A stretch of 33,491 bases of DNA from assembly GCA_029553545.1 (NCBI GenBank), contig JAKPKU010000149.1:1-33491 (forward strand). Direction: 5' to 3'. This DNA comes from Candidatus Cloacimonadota bacterium (GTDB lineage Bacteria; Cloacimonadota; Cloacimonadia; Cloacimonadales; WRIO01). The stretch's first letter is position 1. Each line of letters starts with the position of its first letter. Position numbers and translations under genes: made by a program. Shown in pieces: positions 23,265 to 30,828 of this stretch. A model generated the notes under the pieces. That model saw only the letters and a program-made list of their open reading frames with translations, did not search any database and had not been told where the DNA came from.

Positions 23265-24149
23265 TTAAAATGTTATAGAGAAGATATTTTTGAAATTTAT
23301 GTTTACTCGTTTCCTACTTTCTCTCAATCTTTTTCTAATTATTGAATTTCTACTCCCTTTTTCTTTATCTAAGATATTCTTCATCTTATTTAATAAATGA
23401 TTATGTATTAGCTTTCCCAGACAGCAAAGTAATAAAACAATAAGTATCCAACTGAAAATCATAAAGAAGCAGCACGTAGGTTGGACATTTGTTGTATGAC
23501 CAATCGTAGTTCGACAACACGTAGCAGGAGCACAAGTAGGCTGTGCATACGTTGTATGACCAATCGTAGTTCGACAACACATAGCAGGAGCGCAAGTAGG
23601 CTGGGCACACGTTGTATGACCAAACGTAGTTCGACAACACGTAGCGGGAGTGCAAGCAGGCTGGACATACGTTGTATGACAACATAATTTATCTGCACAG
23701 ATAATATGATTTTTGCAAGCATATACAGTAGAAATAAGTATTACTAATACTGAAAATACAATATAAGCCTTTTGAAATACTTGAACAATATTAGGAGGTT
23801 TTATAGATACTTCAAATGAACAATATTTTGGCCAATCTGAAAGGGTATAACTTGTAATACCTAATTTTTCCTCAATTTTTAACAATTGGAGTAGATCGCA
23901 ACGATATTGATATCCTGTATACGTTCCAATAATATAGATAAAACCATTCAACAATAATGTGCCTACTGTAACAAAAAACAATACCCAAATATCCGTAAAT
24001 TTGCCTGACACAAGAGTTGCAAAATATCCTCCGACCCCTGTAATTAAAAATGCTAACTGAGAAAAAAAGTTTTCTTCTCTCTTTATCAAAGAATTTCGAA
24101 ATGATATATGTAATGCGCTTACCTCTGAATGTAAATCTTTATCTGACAT
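23265..24149 (-). CDS. Membrane protein of unknown function with a Cys-rich 20-residue repeat loop
   Basis: The 294-residue protein has predicted helices at about 31-48, 54-76, 127-146 and 227-247 and a very basic C-terminal tail. The segment GTYTGYQYRCDLLQLLKIEEKLG after the second helix looks like a conserved part of an uncharacterised membrane family. Between helices three and four (157-226) lie about 3.5 copies of a 20-residue unit of the form TTYAQPTCAPATCCRTTIGH, exactly coincident with a 60-bp DNA minisatellite. The loop is rich in Cys, and its side of the membrane is uncertain. The ribosome-binding site AGGAGTTAAA is good. It follows the zinc-ribbon gene by 94 bases, probably in one transcript. 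Function is unknown. Confidence 0.65.
   Translation of the reverse strand: MSDKDLHSEVSALHISFRNSLIKREENFFSQLAFLITGVGGYFATLVSGKFTDIWVLFFVTVGTLLLNGFIYIIGTYTGYQYRCDLLQLLKIEEKLGITSYTLSDWPKYCSFEVSIKPPNIVQVFQKAYIVFSVLVILISTVYACKNHIICADKLCCHTTYVQPACTPATCCRTTFGHTTCAQPTCAPAMCCRTTIGHTTYAQPTCAPATCCRTTIGHTTNVQPTCCFFMIFSWILIVLLLCCLGKLIHNHLLNKMKNILDKEKGSRNSIIRKRLRESRKRVNINFKNIFSITF
23473..23680. repeat. 60-bp tandem repeat (about 3.5 copies) inside a coding region
   Basis: The period is exactly 60 bases, with the words GTTGTATGACCAATCGTAGT and TCGACAACACGTAGCAGGAG recurring with few changes. Each unit carries an imperfect hairpin of the form TGG-A-CATAC-GTT-GTATG-A-CCA preceded by GTAGGC. This recalls REP elements, which have GTAG 5' of an imperfect hairpin. 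Because 60 is divisible by three, copy-number change keeps the host gene in frame. Several other frames are open across it for the same reason. Confidence 0.85.
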
Positions 24150-24243
24150 TTTAACTCCTTATTCAATTGATTTGTAATAATTAATATTTCTTGGCTCATA
24201 ATACGCATATACGTAATTTATTTGTCTTCCTTTTTCTCTTTCC

Positions 24244-24465
24244 CTATATCCTCCATCTATGTCCGCAATTTTGACATACAGCTTCAGTATGTGTTTCTGA
24301 TTCGGTTTTGCTATTGGTTATAAGTGGTATAATAAGAATTATCCCTGCTGTACAGATTGCAAGGAGAATCCACAAGAGCCAACCTCCACAGCCACGATGC
24401 TTTGTCTTAATATCAGTTATTGCTTGCATAACAACATTTTCACTGCCACATTTAATACATTGCAT
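24244..24465 (-). CDS. Small zinc-ribbon membrane protein
   Basis: The 73-residue protein begins MQCIKCGSENV (CxxC) and ends AVCQNCGHRWRI (CxxC). A membrane segment (about 29-49, WLLWILLAICTAGIILIIPLI) lies between the two cysteine pairs. The four cysteines probably bind one zinc, which would require both ends on the same side of the membrane and hence a hairpin-like or re-entrant segment. The ribosome-binding site AAGGAGATATATT is strong, and a consensus promoter lies at 24493-24521. It appears to be the first gene of a two-gene unit with the Cys-rich membrane protein. Function is unknown. Confidence 0.75.
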   Translation of the reverse strand: MQCIKCGSENVVMQAITDIKTKHRGCGGWLLWILLAICTAGIILIIPLITNSKTESETHTEAVCQNCGHRWRI

Positions 24466-24492
24466 AATATATCTCCTTTTTTTTTGTAGTTA

Positions 24493-24521
24493 TATATAGC
24501 AGATAAAGAATCATCTGTCAA
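24493..24521 (-). promoter_or_regulatory. Promoter of the zinc-ribbon/membrane-protein pair
   Basis: Minus-strand TTGACA (24521-24516), 17-base spacer, TATATA (24498-24493), about 28 bases before the ATG at 24465. Confidence 0.65.
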
Positions 24522-24619
24522 ACAATTATTTTAATTTTTTTTGTAAAACTTTAAAACATTTGATTGAAGGTATTGTATAATACTTTCTAAGATATTTACA
24601 TCATTCAATCCCTCTATCA

Positions 24620-24633
24620 GAGCGGTTTGGTAA
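24620..24633 (+). repeat. 14-bp direct repeat, right copy
   Basis: GAGCGGTTTGGTAA, identical to 23120-23133. It lies between the zinc-ribbon promoter and the end of the truncated ATP-binding gene. A longer dyad CTATCA/TGATAG (24614-24659) surrounds it. Confidence 0.55.
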
Positions 24634-24666
24634 GCTTGGTAAAATTAATTGCTTGATAGTACGAGA

Positions 24667-25749
24667 CTACCTTTTCACAGAATAATATTGTTGGCTTGGG
24701 CTTGTTGGTTTTGTTGGTAAGGTAAGCTTTAAGAGTCCTTCTTTTACTAAAGGGCTTAGTACTTTGTTTCTGAATTGATCCCTATTTTTATACCCTAAAT
24801 ACTCTTGCATCTCATTGCGTGATCGTGGTGTGACGCAATAATCAAGCAGTTTTTCTTTCACAGTATGTTCCCTAAAAGGCTCGGAGTATTCGCTTGGTCT
24901 GTCTTTTTCTTCACCTGCGGCAACTAATGGGATTATTGTTTTAAATATGTCTTCATCGATAAAAACAGGGTCTGCGCCCGAATATTCCCTATTGTATTTA
25001 TACATAAATCTTACGCCAGATCCAAGCTCATCTACCCAACCTATTTCTTTAAAAAACTTCGCAATCTTTGGATTCTTGGGGAATGGTGAGAAGTTATGCA
25101 AATCGATTATTCCATTTACATGGGCTTTATTGGCATTTTCAATATAAACTCTATCTCTTTCAATGATGAATTTCGCTGGAAATGGATTAGCAAATTCTCT
25201 ATGAATCAACGTGTTCGAAATAGCTTCCCTTAAAATCTTATCTCTCACACTAATTCTCTGAATACCTTCAAGATAAAACTTGTCATTTAAATGCTTTCTC
25301 ACAAATTCCAATAATCTTTCATAACTACGCATAAGATTTACTCTGATATCATCCCTGTCATCGTATCTATCAAGGTTGATTTTTCGCATAATAGCATCTG
25401 TTTTATAATGAGGAAGTGCTGCCTGAATTAATTGTTCATTGCCAAAGATGAGAATACCTGCCAGAGTAATTCCCTCTTTCCCTGTGTTTGTGTCCTTTAA
25501 ATACAAACCTGCACTCTTTAATAGCTCCAAATCAGACATATCAACCCAAGGGTGTTTAGGCTTTTGAAAGTTTGCCAACTTACAAACTCTTATTAATAAA
25601 TCTTTATCTAACTCATCAATGGTTGCATAGGGAAATATCTTATTCTCTGTATAAGCACTTTGTTTTCTTAGATACAACCCCGCCACAAGGTTTGTATTGC
25701 TGCTAATATCAATATCTTCATTTTCATCGTATATCTTACCATTACACAT
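24667..25749 (-). pseudogene. 5'-truncated Schlafen/AlbA_2-type ATP-binding transcriptional regulator
   Basis: The 360-residue ORF matches the C-terminal two thirds of the AlbA_2 / RecG-like ATP-binding regulator family. Visible are DRYDDRDDIRVNL (127-139), the HATPase-type N-box REAISNTLIHREF (174-186), ENANKAHVNG, a G-box-like VDELGSGVRFMYKY (239-252), DIFKTIIPL and a C-terminal winged helix (about 297-345). Full members are about 450-500 residues and begin with an AlbA_2 (Schlafen) domain that is missing here. The frame continues upstream of the first ATG through TLYVRILEVH to an in-frame TGA, and those codons still look like family sequence. This supports 5' loss rather than a natural short form. 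AGAGG before the ATG could still allow translation of the fragment. Confidence 0.7.
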
Positions 25750-25833
25750 ATGAACCTCTAATATTCTTACATAAAGTGTCTTTCATTTTTGATTTTCTTA
25801 AGAGTATCTTTAGTTGCTCCAGATCGATCATCA

Positions 25834-25953
25834 ATTTCACGAAGTGAAATTACCTTATTATCAACAAAAATCGACTGATTTTTTACCTAACCTTTGCGAA
25901 GCAAAGTACCTAACCTTTACGAAGTAAAGTACCTAACCCGCAGCGTAGCGAGG
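25834..25953. repeat. Array of five short hairpins separated by TACCTAAC (REP-like)
   Basis: In order: ATTTCAC-GAA-GTGAAAT (25834-25850) then TACCTT; AAAAATC-GACT-GATTTTT (25866-25883) then TACCTAAC; CTTTGC-GAA-GCAAAG (25892-25906) then TACCTAAC; CTTTAC-GAA-GTAAAG (25915-25929) then TACCTAAC; and an imperfect CCGCAGCGTAGCGAGG (25938-25953). Hairpins three and four differ by one compensated base pair (G-C to A-T). Three of the five have a GAA triloop closed by C-G. The array lies just downstream of guaA on the minus strand and could also act as its terminator region, although no T-run adjoins. Confidence 0.8.
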
Positions 25954-25961
25954 ACCCAAAA

Positions 25962-25978
25962 GTGTGTTGTTAAAAAAA
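25962..25978 (-). repeat. Right arm of the 17-bp inverted repeat bracketing the accessory island
   Basis: GTGTGTTGTTAAAAAAA is the exact reverse complement of 21617-21633. It sits between the hairpin array and the guaA stop codon. The enclosed DNA is 4.3 kb. Confidence 0.6.
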
Positions 25979-25997
25979 GTTGATTGTTGCATACACT

Positions 25998-27530
25998 CTA
26001 TTCCCATTCAATCGTTGCAGGCGGCTTTGAGCTGATATCATAGCAAACGCGATTGACGCCTTTGACTTCATTGATAATACGTGAGCTGACCTTTTTCAAG
26101 AAGTCGTATGGCAGTTCTGCCCAATCGGCGGTCATTCCGTCTATCGAGTTTACAGCGCGCAAGGCACAGACTTGGTCATAGGTTCTTTCATCGCCCATCA
26201 CGCCCACAGTATGTATTGGTAGTAGTACAGAGAATGCCTGCCAGACCTGATCATACAGTCCAGATTTGTGTAATTCTTCGATAAAGATAGCGTCGATATT
26301 TTGCAAGAGAGTCACCTTTTCAGCAGTGATATCGCCGATAATACGAATTGCCAAGCCAGGTCCTGGGAATGGATGTCTCTGCACCATATGATGTGGCAAG
26401 CCGAGTTCTTCGCCGATCAAGCGCACTTCATCTTTAAAGAGTTCTCTAAGCGGCTCAATTAATTTGAGGTTCATTTTTTCAGGCAAACCGCCCACATTGT
26501 GATGAGATTTGATAGTCGCTGAAGGACCTTTAAAAGACACAGATTCAATCACATCTGGATAGACAGTTCCCTGTGCAAGCCACTTTGCATTTGCATATTT
26601 CTTTGCTTCTTGTTCAAATATATCGATAAAAGTCGCACCAATAATCTTACGTTTACGTTCAGGATCACTGACGCCTTTCAAATTTCCCAAGAAAACCTCT
26701 TCTGCATGCACAGTGATCAAATTCATACCAAACTCTTTATTAAAGAAGCTTTCAACCTCATCCACCTCATTCTTTCGCAAGAGTCCTGTATTTACAAAAA
26801 TAGGGATAAGTTGCTTGCCAATAGCCTTAAAAATCAGTGCAGCAACAACTGAGGAGTCCACCCCACCGCTGAGCCCAAGAATCACTTGATCCTCGCCCAC
26901 TTGCTCTCTAATGCGCTTGATAGCAGACTCGATGAAAGATTCTGTCGTCCAATCTCGTGTAAAGCCTGCTATATTTACCAAGAGATTTTCAAATATCTGC
27001 TTACCATTAGGTGTATGTGCCACTTCTGGGTGAAATTGCAACCCATAGATCTGCTTACTTTTATGTGCTATTACAGCATAAGGAGAATTATCTGTAAAAG
27101 CGATGCACTCAAACTCATCAGAAATATCAGCTACTGCGTCTCCATGGCTCATCCAAACCTGCTCCACGCTTCTCAAACCCTGTAAAAGCGGATGATCGGA
27201 GGTGTTCAACTGCGCATTGCCAAACTCTTTTTTATCAAAATTCTCCACTTTGCCGCCAAGCATATCCACGATTAACTGCATCCCATAGCAAATACCAAGC
27301 ACAGGAATAGAGCCATCTAAAAGCCTTTGATCGATTCTTGGCGCTTCAGGATTCTTTACGCTAAAGGGGCTACCAGACAAGATAATTGCCTTTGGCTTTT
27401 TAGCGATAATCTCCTCATAAGATGCGGTACAAGGGATGATTTCACTGTAAATCTTAAGTTTTCTTATTTCTTTTGCAATTAATTGTGTATATTGAGAGCC
27501 AAAGTCCAGTATTAAAGCGAGTTCGTGCAT
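25998..27530 (-). CDS. guaA: GMP synthase (glutamine-hydrolysing)
   Basis: GuaA aminates XMP to GMP using glutamine and ATP. The 510 residues contain an N-terminal class I glutamine amidotransferase with catalytic Cys81 (LGICYGMQ) and the His167/Glu169 pair (LQFHPEV). The ATP-pyrophosphatase P-loop SGGVDS is at 221-226. The C-terminal dimerisation domain has [13 protein letters not shown] and ends in [21 protein letters not shown] precedes the ATG. It is the last gene of the mnmG operon, 25 bases after metF, and is followed by the hairpin array. No riboswitch-like leader is present, consistent with its internal operon position. Confidence 0.97.
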   Translation of the reverse strand: MHELALILDFGSQYTQLIAKEIRKLKIYSEIIPCTASYEEIIAKKPKAIILSGSPFSVKNPEAPRIDQRLLDGSIPVLGICYGMQLIVDMLGGKVENFDKKEFGNAQLNTSDHPLLQGLRSVEQVWMSHGDAVADISDEFECIAFTDNSPYAVIAHKSKQIYGLQFHPEVAHTPNGKQIFENLLVNIAGFTRDWTTESFIESAIKRIREQVGEDQVILGLSGGVDSSVVAALIFKAIGKQLIPIFVNTGLLRKNEVDEVESFFNKEFGMNLITVHAEEVFLGNLKGVSDPERKRKIIGATFIDIFEQEAKKYANAKWLAQGTVYPDVIESVSFKGPSATIKSHHNVGGLPEKMNLKLIEPLRELFKDEVRLIGEELGLPHHMVQRHPFPGPGLAIRIIGDITAEKVTLLQNIDAIFIEELHKSGLYDQVWQAFSVLLPIHTVGVMGDERTYDQVCALRAVNSIDGMTADWAELPYDFLKKVSSRIINEVKGVNRVCYDISSKPPATIEWE

Positions 27531-27555
27531 ATTATTCTCCTATAATTAAATTTAA

Positions 27556-28509
27556 TCATTTGTTTTCAAGTTTTTCTATCAAGTCCGCTACATCTTGCCC
27601 TTTACCCATAGTGAAGAAGTGCAAGCCGGGCACACCGTAATCCAATAGCTTTCTGCAAAGCTTTGCCATATAGTCAATTCCTGCTTGATATGCCTCTTTG
27701 GGTGTTTCAGCCTTTTCCATTGCATCACGCAGCTCAGCTGGTATGCTCAAATGGAAGTTCTCTGTAAAAAGCTCTACCTGTTTTTTCTTGGTTAAAGGTT
27801 TTAAACCAGGGATAATCGGCACTGTAATACCTGCCTGACGGCACATTTTCTCCCACTTGACAAAGAGGTCAAAGTCAAAGAACATCTGTGTGACAATAAA
27901 ATCAGCCCCAGAATCGACCTTATGCTTTAGCCATGCGACATCATCTTCCAAAGACTTGGCACTGTAATGCTTCTCTGGATAAGCGCCCACGCCTACACAA
28001 AAGTCTATCGGCACTTCTGGGCTATCACTCTGAATATAAACGCTCTGATTCATCGCTTTAATTTGCTGAACAAGCTCAGCAGCGTTCTTATTTCCCATTT
28101 CTTCAGGAACGAAGTCATCCTGCCCACGGCGTGGGTCACCACGCAAGGCAAGTATATTTTCAATACCCATAAACATCAGGTCAAAAAGCGTATCTTCAGT
28201 GGTAATTTTATCCACACCGCCACAGAGTAAATGCGGCACAGCCTCGATATTATACTTGTATTTGATAGCGGAACAGACACCGACAGTATTCGCATGCTTT
28301 TGATAAATAACTTTTCTCATTTGCCCATTTACTTCTTCATAAGCGCTAGACTTTTGATGATAAGTAATGTTCACAAAGCTAAGATTATAAGGCAGTATTT
28401 TATCAATTACACTAAATATTTGTTCAATTGACTTTGTCTTCAAAGGAGGTGATATTTCCAATGAATAGAACGGTTTATTTTGGTTTTTAATCAAATCTGT
28501 TACTTTCAC
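27556..28509 (-). CDS. metF: 5,10-Methylenetetrahydrofolate reductase
   Basis: MetF reduces methylene-THF to methyl-THF with FAD, supplying methyl groups for methionine and, in anaerobes, linking to the Wood-Ljungdahl methyl branch. The 317-residue TIM-barrel protein shows FYSLEISPPLKTKS at the start, NITYHQKSS, ILALRGDPRRGQDDF, and DSGADFIVTQMFFDFDLF. It starts with GTG behind a perfect AAGGAGGAAAA. The C-terminal region VPGLHFFTMG is typical. It lies between nrdJ (44 bases) and guaA. The separate MetV-type zinc domain seen in acetogens is not adjacent. Confidence 0.95.
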   Translation of the reverse strand: MKVTDLIKNQNKPFYSLEISPPLKTKSIEQIFSVIDKILPYNLSFVNITYHQKSSAYEEVNGQMRKVIYQKHANTVGVCSAIKYKYNIEAVPHLLCGGVDKITTEDTLFDLMFMGIENILALRGDPRRGQDDFVPEEMGNKNAAELVQQIKAMNQSVYIQSDSPEVPIDFCVGVGAYPEKHYSAKSLEDDVAWLKHKVDSGADFIVTQMFFDFDLFVKWEKMCRQAGITVPIIPGLKPLTKKKQVELFTENFHLSIPAELRDAMEKAETPKEAYQAGIDYMAKLCRKLLDYGVPGLHFFTMGKGQDVADLIEKLENK

Positions 28510-28553
28510 TTTTCCTCCTTTTTATTAATGTAAAGCTTGGAATAGGTTATTAT

Positions 28554-30818
28554 TTAGCACTTCGACCAACCACATGAATTACACTTCATGCAGCCTTCAG
28601 CAAATTCAATCGCAGAGCCACAATCAGGGCAAATTGATTTTATTTTACCACTGGAAATGATAGTGCTTGGATTGTCAGGCATTTTAACACTCTCTGTCAA
28701 CTGTTCTGTATTATCCACATGTAAATAAGTTTCTAAAGAATAAGCAATTGCATCTGCACAAGAGGTGATCAATCTGCCCTTACTCCACATTGGCGATAAG
28801 CAGCGAATGCTCTTGAGCTGTCTGATAATCGATTCAAGCTTCACATTTGCACGCAGAGAAAGAGATGCCAGTCGTGCAATCGCTTCTAATTGAGCTGATG
28901 CACAGCCGCCAACCTTGCCCATCTGTGTAAATACCTCGCAAGGTCCGTTGTCGTCTGAATTTATCGTCACATAGAGGTGCCCGCAGCCTGTTTCAACTCT
29001 CTGGGTAATGCCTCTGGTGATTTCTGGTCTATTACGTGGTGAGACGCGTGTCTCGCCATCTTTTTTCTCTTCATTGGTCTTAGATCCGACGTGTAAAACC
29101 TGATTCTCACGAGAGCCATCACGATAGACGGTAACGCCCTTGCAGCCCAATTTCCATGCAGATTCAAATGCTATTCTAATATCATCTTTTGTTGCATCGC
29201 GTGAGAAGTTGATTGTCTTTGATACAGCATTATCAGTGTACTTCTGGAATGCTGCCTGCATCTTGATATGCCATTCTGGGCTAATATCGTGAGAAGTAAC
29301 ATAAACACGCTTCAAATCTTCTGGCAAGTCTAAATCATGTAAGGATCCACTCTCTGCGATCTTCTCCATCAATTCTGTAGAATAAAGCCCGCGATTCTTC
29401 AACTCTTCTTCAAAATATGGATTGATATAATAGAGCTTTTCGCCATCGAGCACTTGCTTGATATATACCAGTGAAAACTGTGGTTCGACGCCGCTTGAAG
29501 CATTGAGAATCATACTAATCGTGCCTGTGGGTGCAATCGTAGAAACAGTTGCATTACGCAAGCCATTTTTCTTAATATCTTTTGCCAAGGAGTTCCAATT
29601 GATCTTACCTTTTTCTCTCAGCAATTCACCTTTTTCATAAATACTTCCAACAAAATTAGGGAAAGAACCCTTTTCTTTCGCCAATTCCATCGACTTCACT
29701 TTACCATGATAATCAAGAAATTCCATCACTTCTTCAGCTAATTTGACCGCTTCATCGCTGTCATAGGGAATGCCCAAACGGAACAATACATCTGCCCAAC
29801 CCATATAACCAAGTCCGATTTTTCTATTAGCTTTGACCATTTTATCTATCTCATCTAATGGAAAAGCAGAGCGATCGATCACATTATCAAGAAACTCAAC
29901 GCTATCATAAATGACGCTCTTTAATTTGTCCCAATTAATTTTCTTATCTTCCACAACTGCATTGAGGTTAATCGAACCAAGATTACATGCCTCATTAGCC
30001 AACAGAGGCTGCTCGCCGCATGGATTAGTTGACTCGATCATCCCAATATGAGGAGTAGGATTATAGCGGTTTATTCTATCAATAAAGACAATACCAGGTT
30101 CGCCATTCTTATGCGCCATTTCTACCATCAGGGCAAAAACATCTTGCGCCTTCAAGCGATTTACCACTTCCTTTGTGTGTGGAGAAATCAGCTCATATTC
30201 AGTATCTTGGCTGACAGCTTGCATAAATTCTTCGGTCAGCGCAACAGAGAGATTGAAGTTGGTCAATTCTGTTGTATTCTCTTTACAGGTGATAAATTCA
30301 AGGATTTGAGGGTGATCAACACTGAGGATTGCCATGTTTGCGCCACGTCTTGTGCCGCCTTGTTTTACTGCATCAGTAGCAGAGTTAAACACCTTTAAAA
30401 ATGAAAGAGGTCCACTTGAAACGCCATTAGTTGTCTTCACTTTTGAGTTTGCTTCGCGTAGTTTGCTAAAAGAAAAGCCTGTACCACCACCGCTTTTATG
30501 GATTAATGCTGCATTCTTAATCGAGGTAAAAATGCTTTCCATGCTATCTTCAATTGGCAAAACAAAACATGCTGAAAGCTGTTGTAAATCATTTCCCGCA
30601 TTCATTAATGTAGGTGAATTTGGTAAAAAAGCCCCTGAGTGCATTAAGTCAAAATACTTCTGCTTTTTCGCTGGGTCATAGTCCTCGACAATATTTTCTC
30701 CGCTTATATTTGATGCGACGCGATTGAGCAAAGCCTCCCAATCTTCCATAATTCCATTTTCATCTTTTTTAAAATATCTCTTCTCTAAAACAGTGATAGC
30801 GTTTGGTGACAGTTTCAT
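28554..30818 (-). CDS. nrdJ: Adenosylcobalamin-dependent (class II) ribonucleoside-diphosphate reductase
   Basis: NrdJ makes deoxyribonucleotides with a B12-generated thiyl radical and works without oxygen. The 754 residues show the redox cysteine C84 (LSACFVLP) and its partner C178 (FITCKE), and the active-site loop N265-P-C267-G-E269. NLGSIN and APTGTISMI follow. A C-terminal TSCPD domain (about 590-690, VETGCGHLYVTINSDD, GGCASAQLEAIARL) precedes a Cys-rich tail CPDCG...CMKCNSCGWSKC that regenerates the active site. There is no N-terminal ATP-cone, so allosteric activity control of that type is absent. GAGGAGAGGGT precedes the ATG. It follows mnmG by 10 bases. Confidence 0.96.
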   Translation of the reverse strand: MKLSPNAITVLEKRYFKKDENGIMEDWEALLNRVASNISGENIVEDYDPAKKQKYFDLMHSGAFLPNSPTLMNAGNDLQQLSACFVLPIEDSMESIFTSIKNAALIHKSGGGTGFSFSKLREANSKVKTTNGVSSGPLSFLKVFNSATDAVKQGGTRRGANMAILSVDHPQILEFITCKENTTELTNFNLSVALTEEFMQAVSQDTEYELISPHTKEVVNRLKAQDVFALMVEMAHKNGEPGIVFIDRINRYNPTPHIGMIESTNPCGEQPLLANEACNLGSINLNAVVEDKKINWDKLKSVIYDSVEFLDNVIDRSAFPLDEIDKMVKANRKIGLGYMGWADVLFRLGIPYDSDEAVKLAEEVMEFLDYHGKVKSMELAKEKGSFPNFVGSIYEKGELLREKGKINWNSLAKDIKKNGLRNATVSTIAPTGTISMILNASSGVEPQFSLVYIKQVLDGEKLYYINPYFEEELKNRGLYSTELMEKIAESGSLHDLDLPEDLKRVYVTSHDISPEWHIKMQAAFQKYTDNAVSKTINFSRDATKDDIRIAFESAWKLGCKGVTVYRDGSRENQVLHVGSKTNEEKKDGETRVSPRNRPEITRGITQRVETGCGHLYVTINSDDNGPCEVFTQMGKVGGCASAQLEAIARLASLSLRANVKLESIIRQLKSIRCLSPMWSKGRLITSCADAIAYSLETYLHVDNTEQLTESVKMPDNPSTIISSGKIKSICPDCGSAIEFAEGCMKCNSCGWSKC

Positions 30819-30828
30819 ACCCTCTCCT

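Noticed and set aside
23473-23680. Possible CRISPR array (regular 60-bp periodicity)
   Set aside because: There are no unique spacers: the whole 60-base unit repeats, and it lies inside an open reading frame. No cas genes are nearby.
23401-23722. Alternative ORFs on both strands across the 60-bp repeat (23401-23685 -, 23459-23722 -, 23481-23687 +)
   Set aside because: They are open only because a stop-free unit whose length is a multiple of three is repeated. The 23265-24149 frame has a ribosome-binding site, membrane helices outside the repeat and proper operon spacing.
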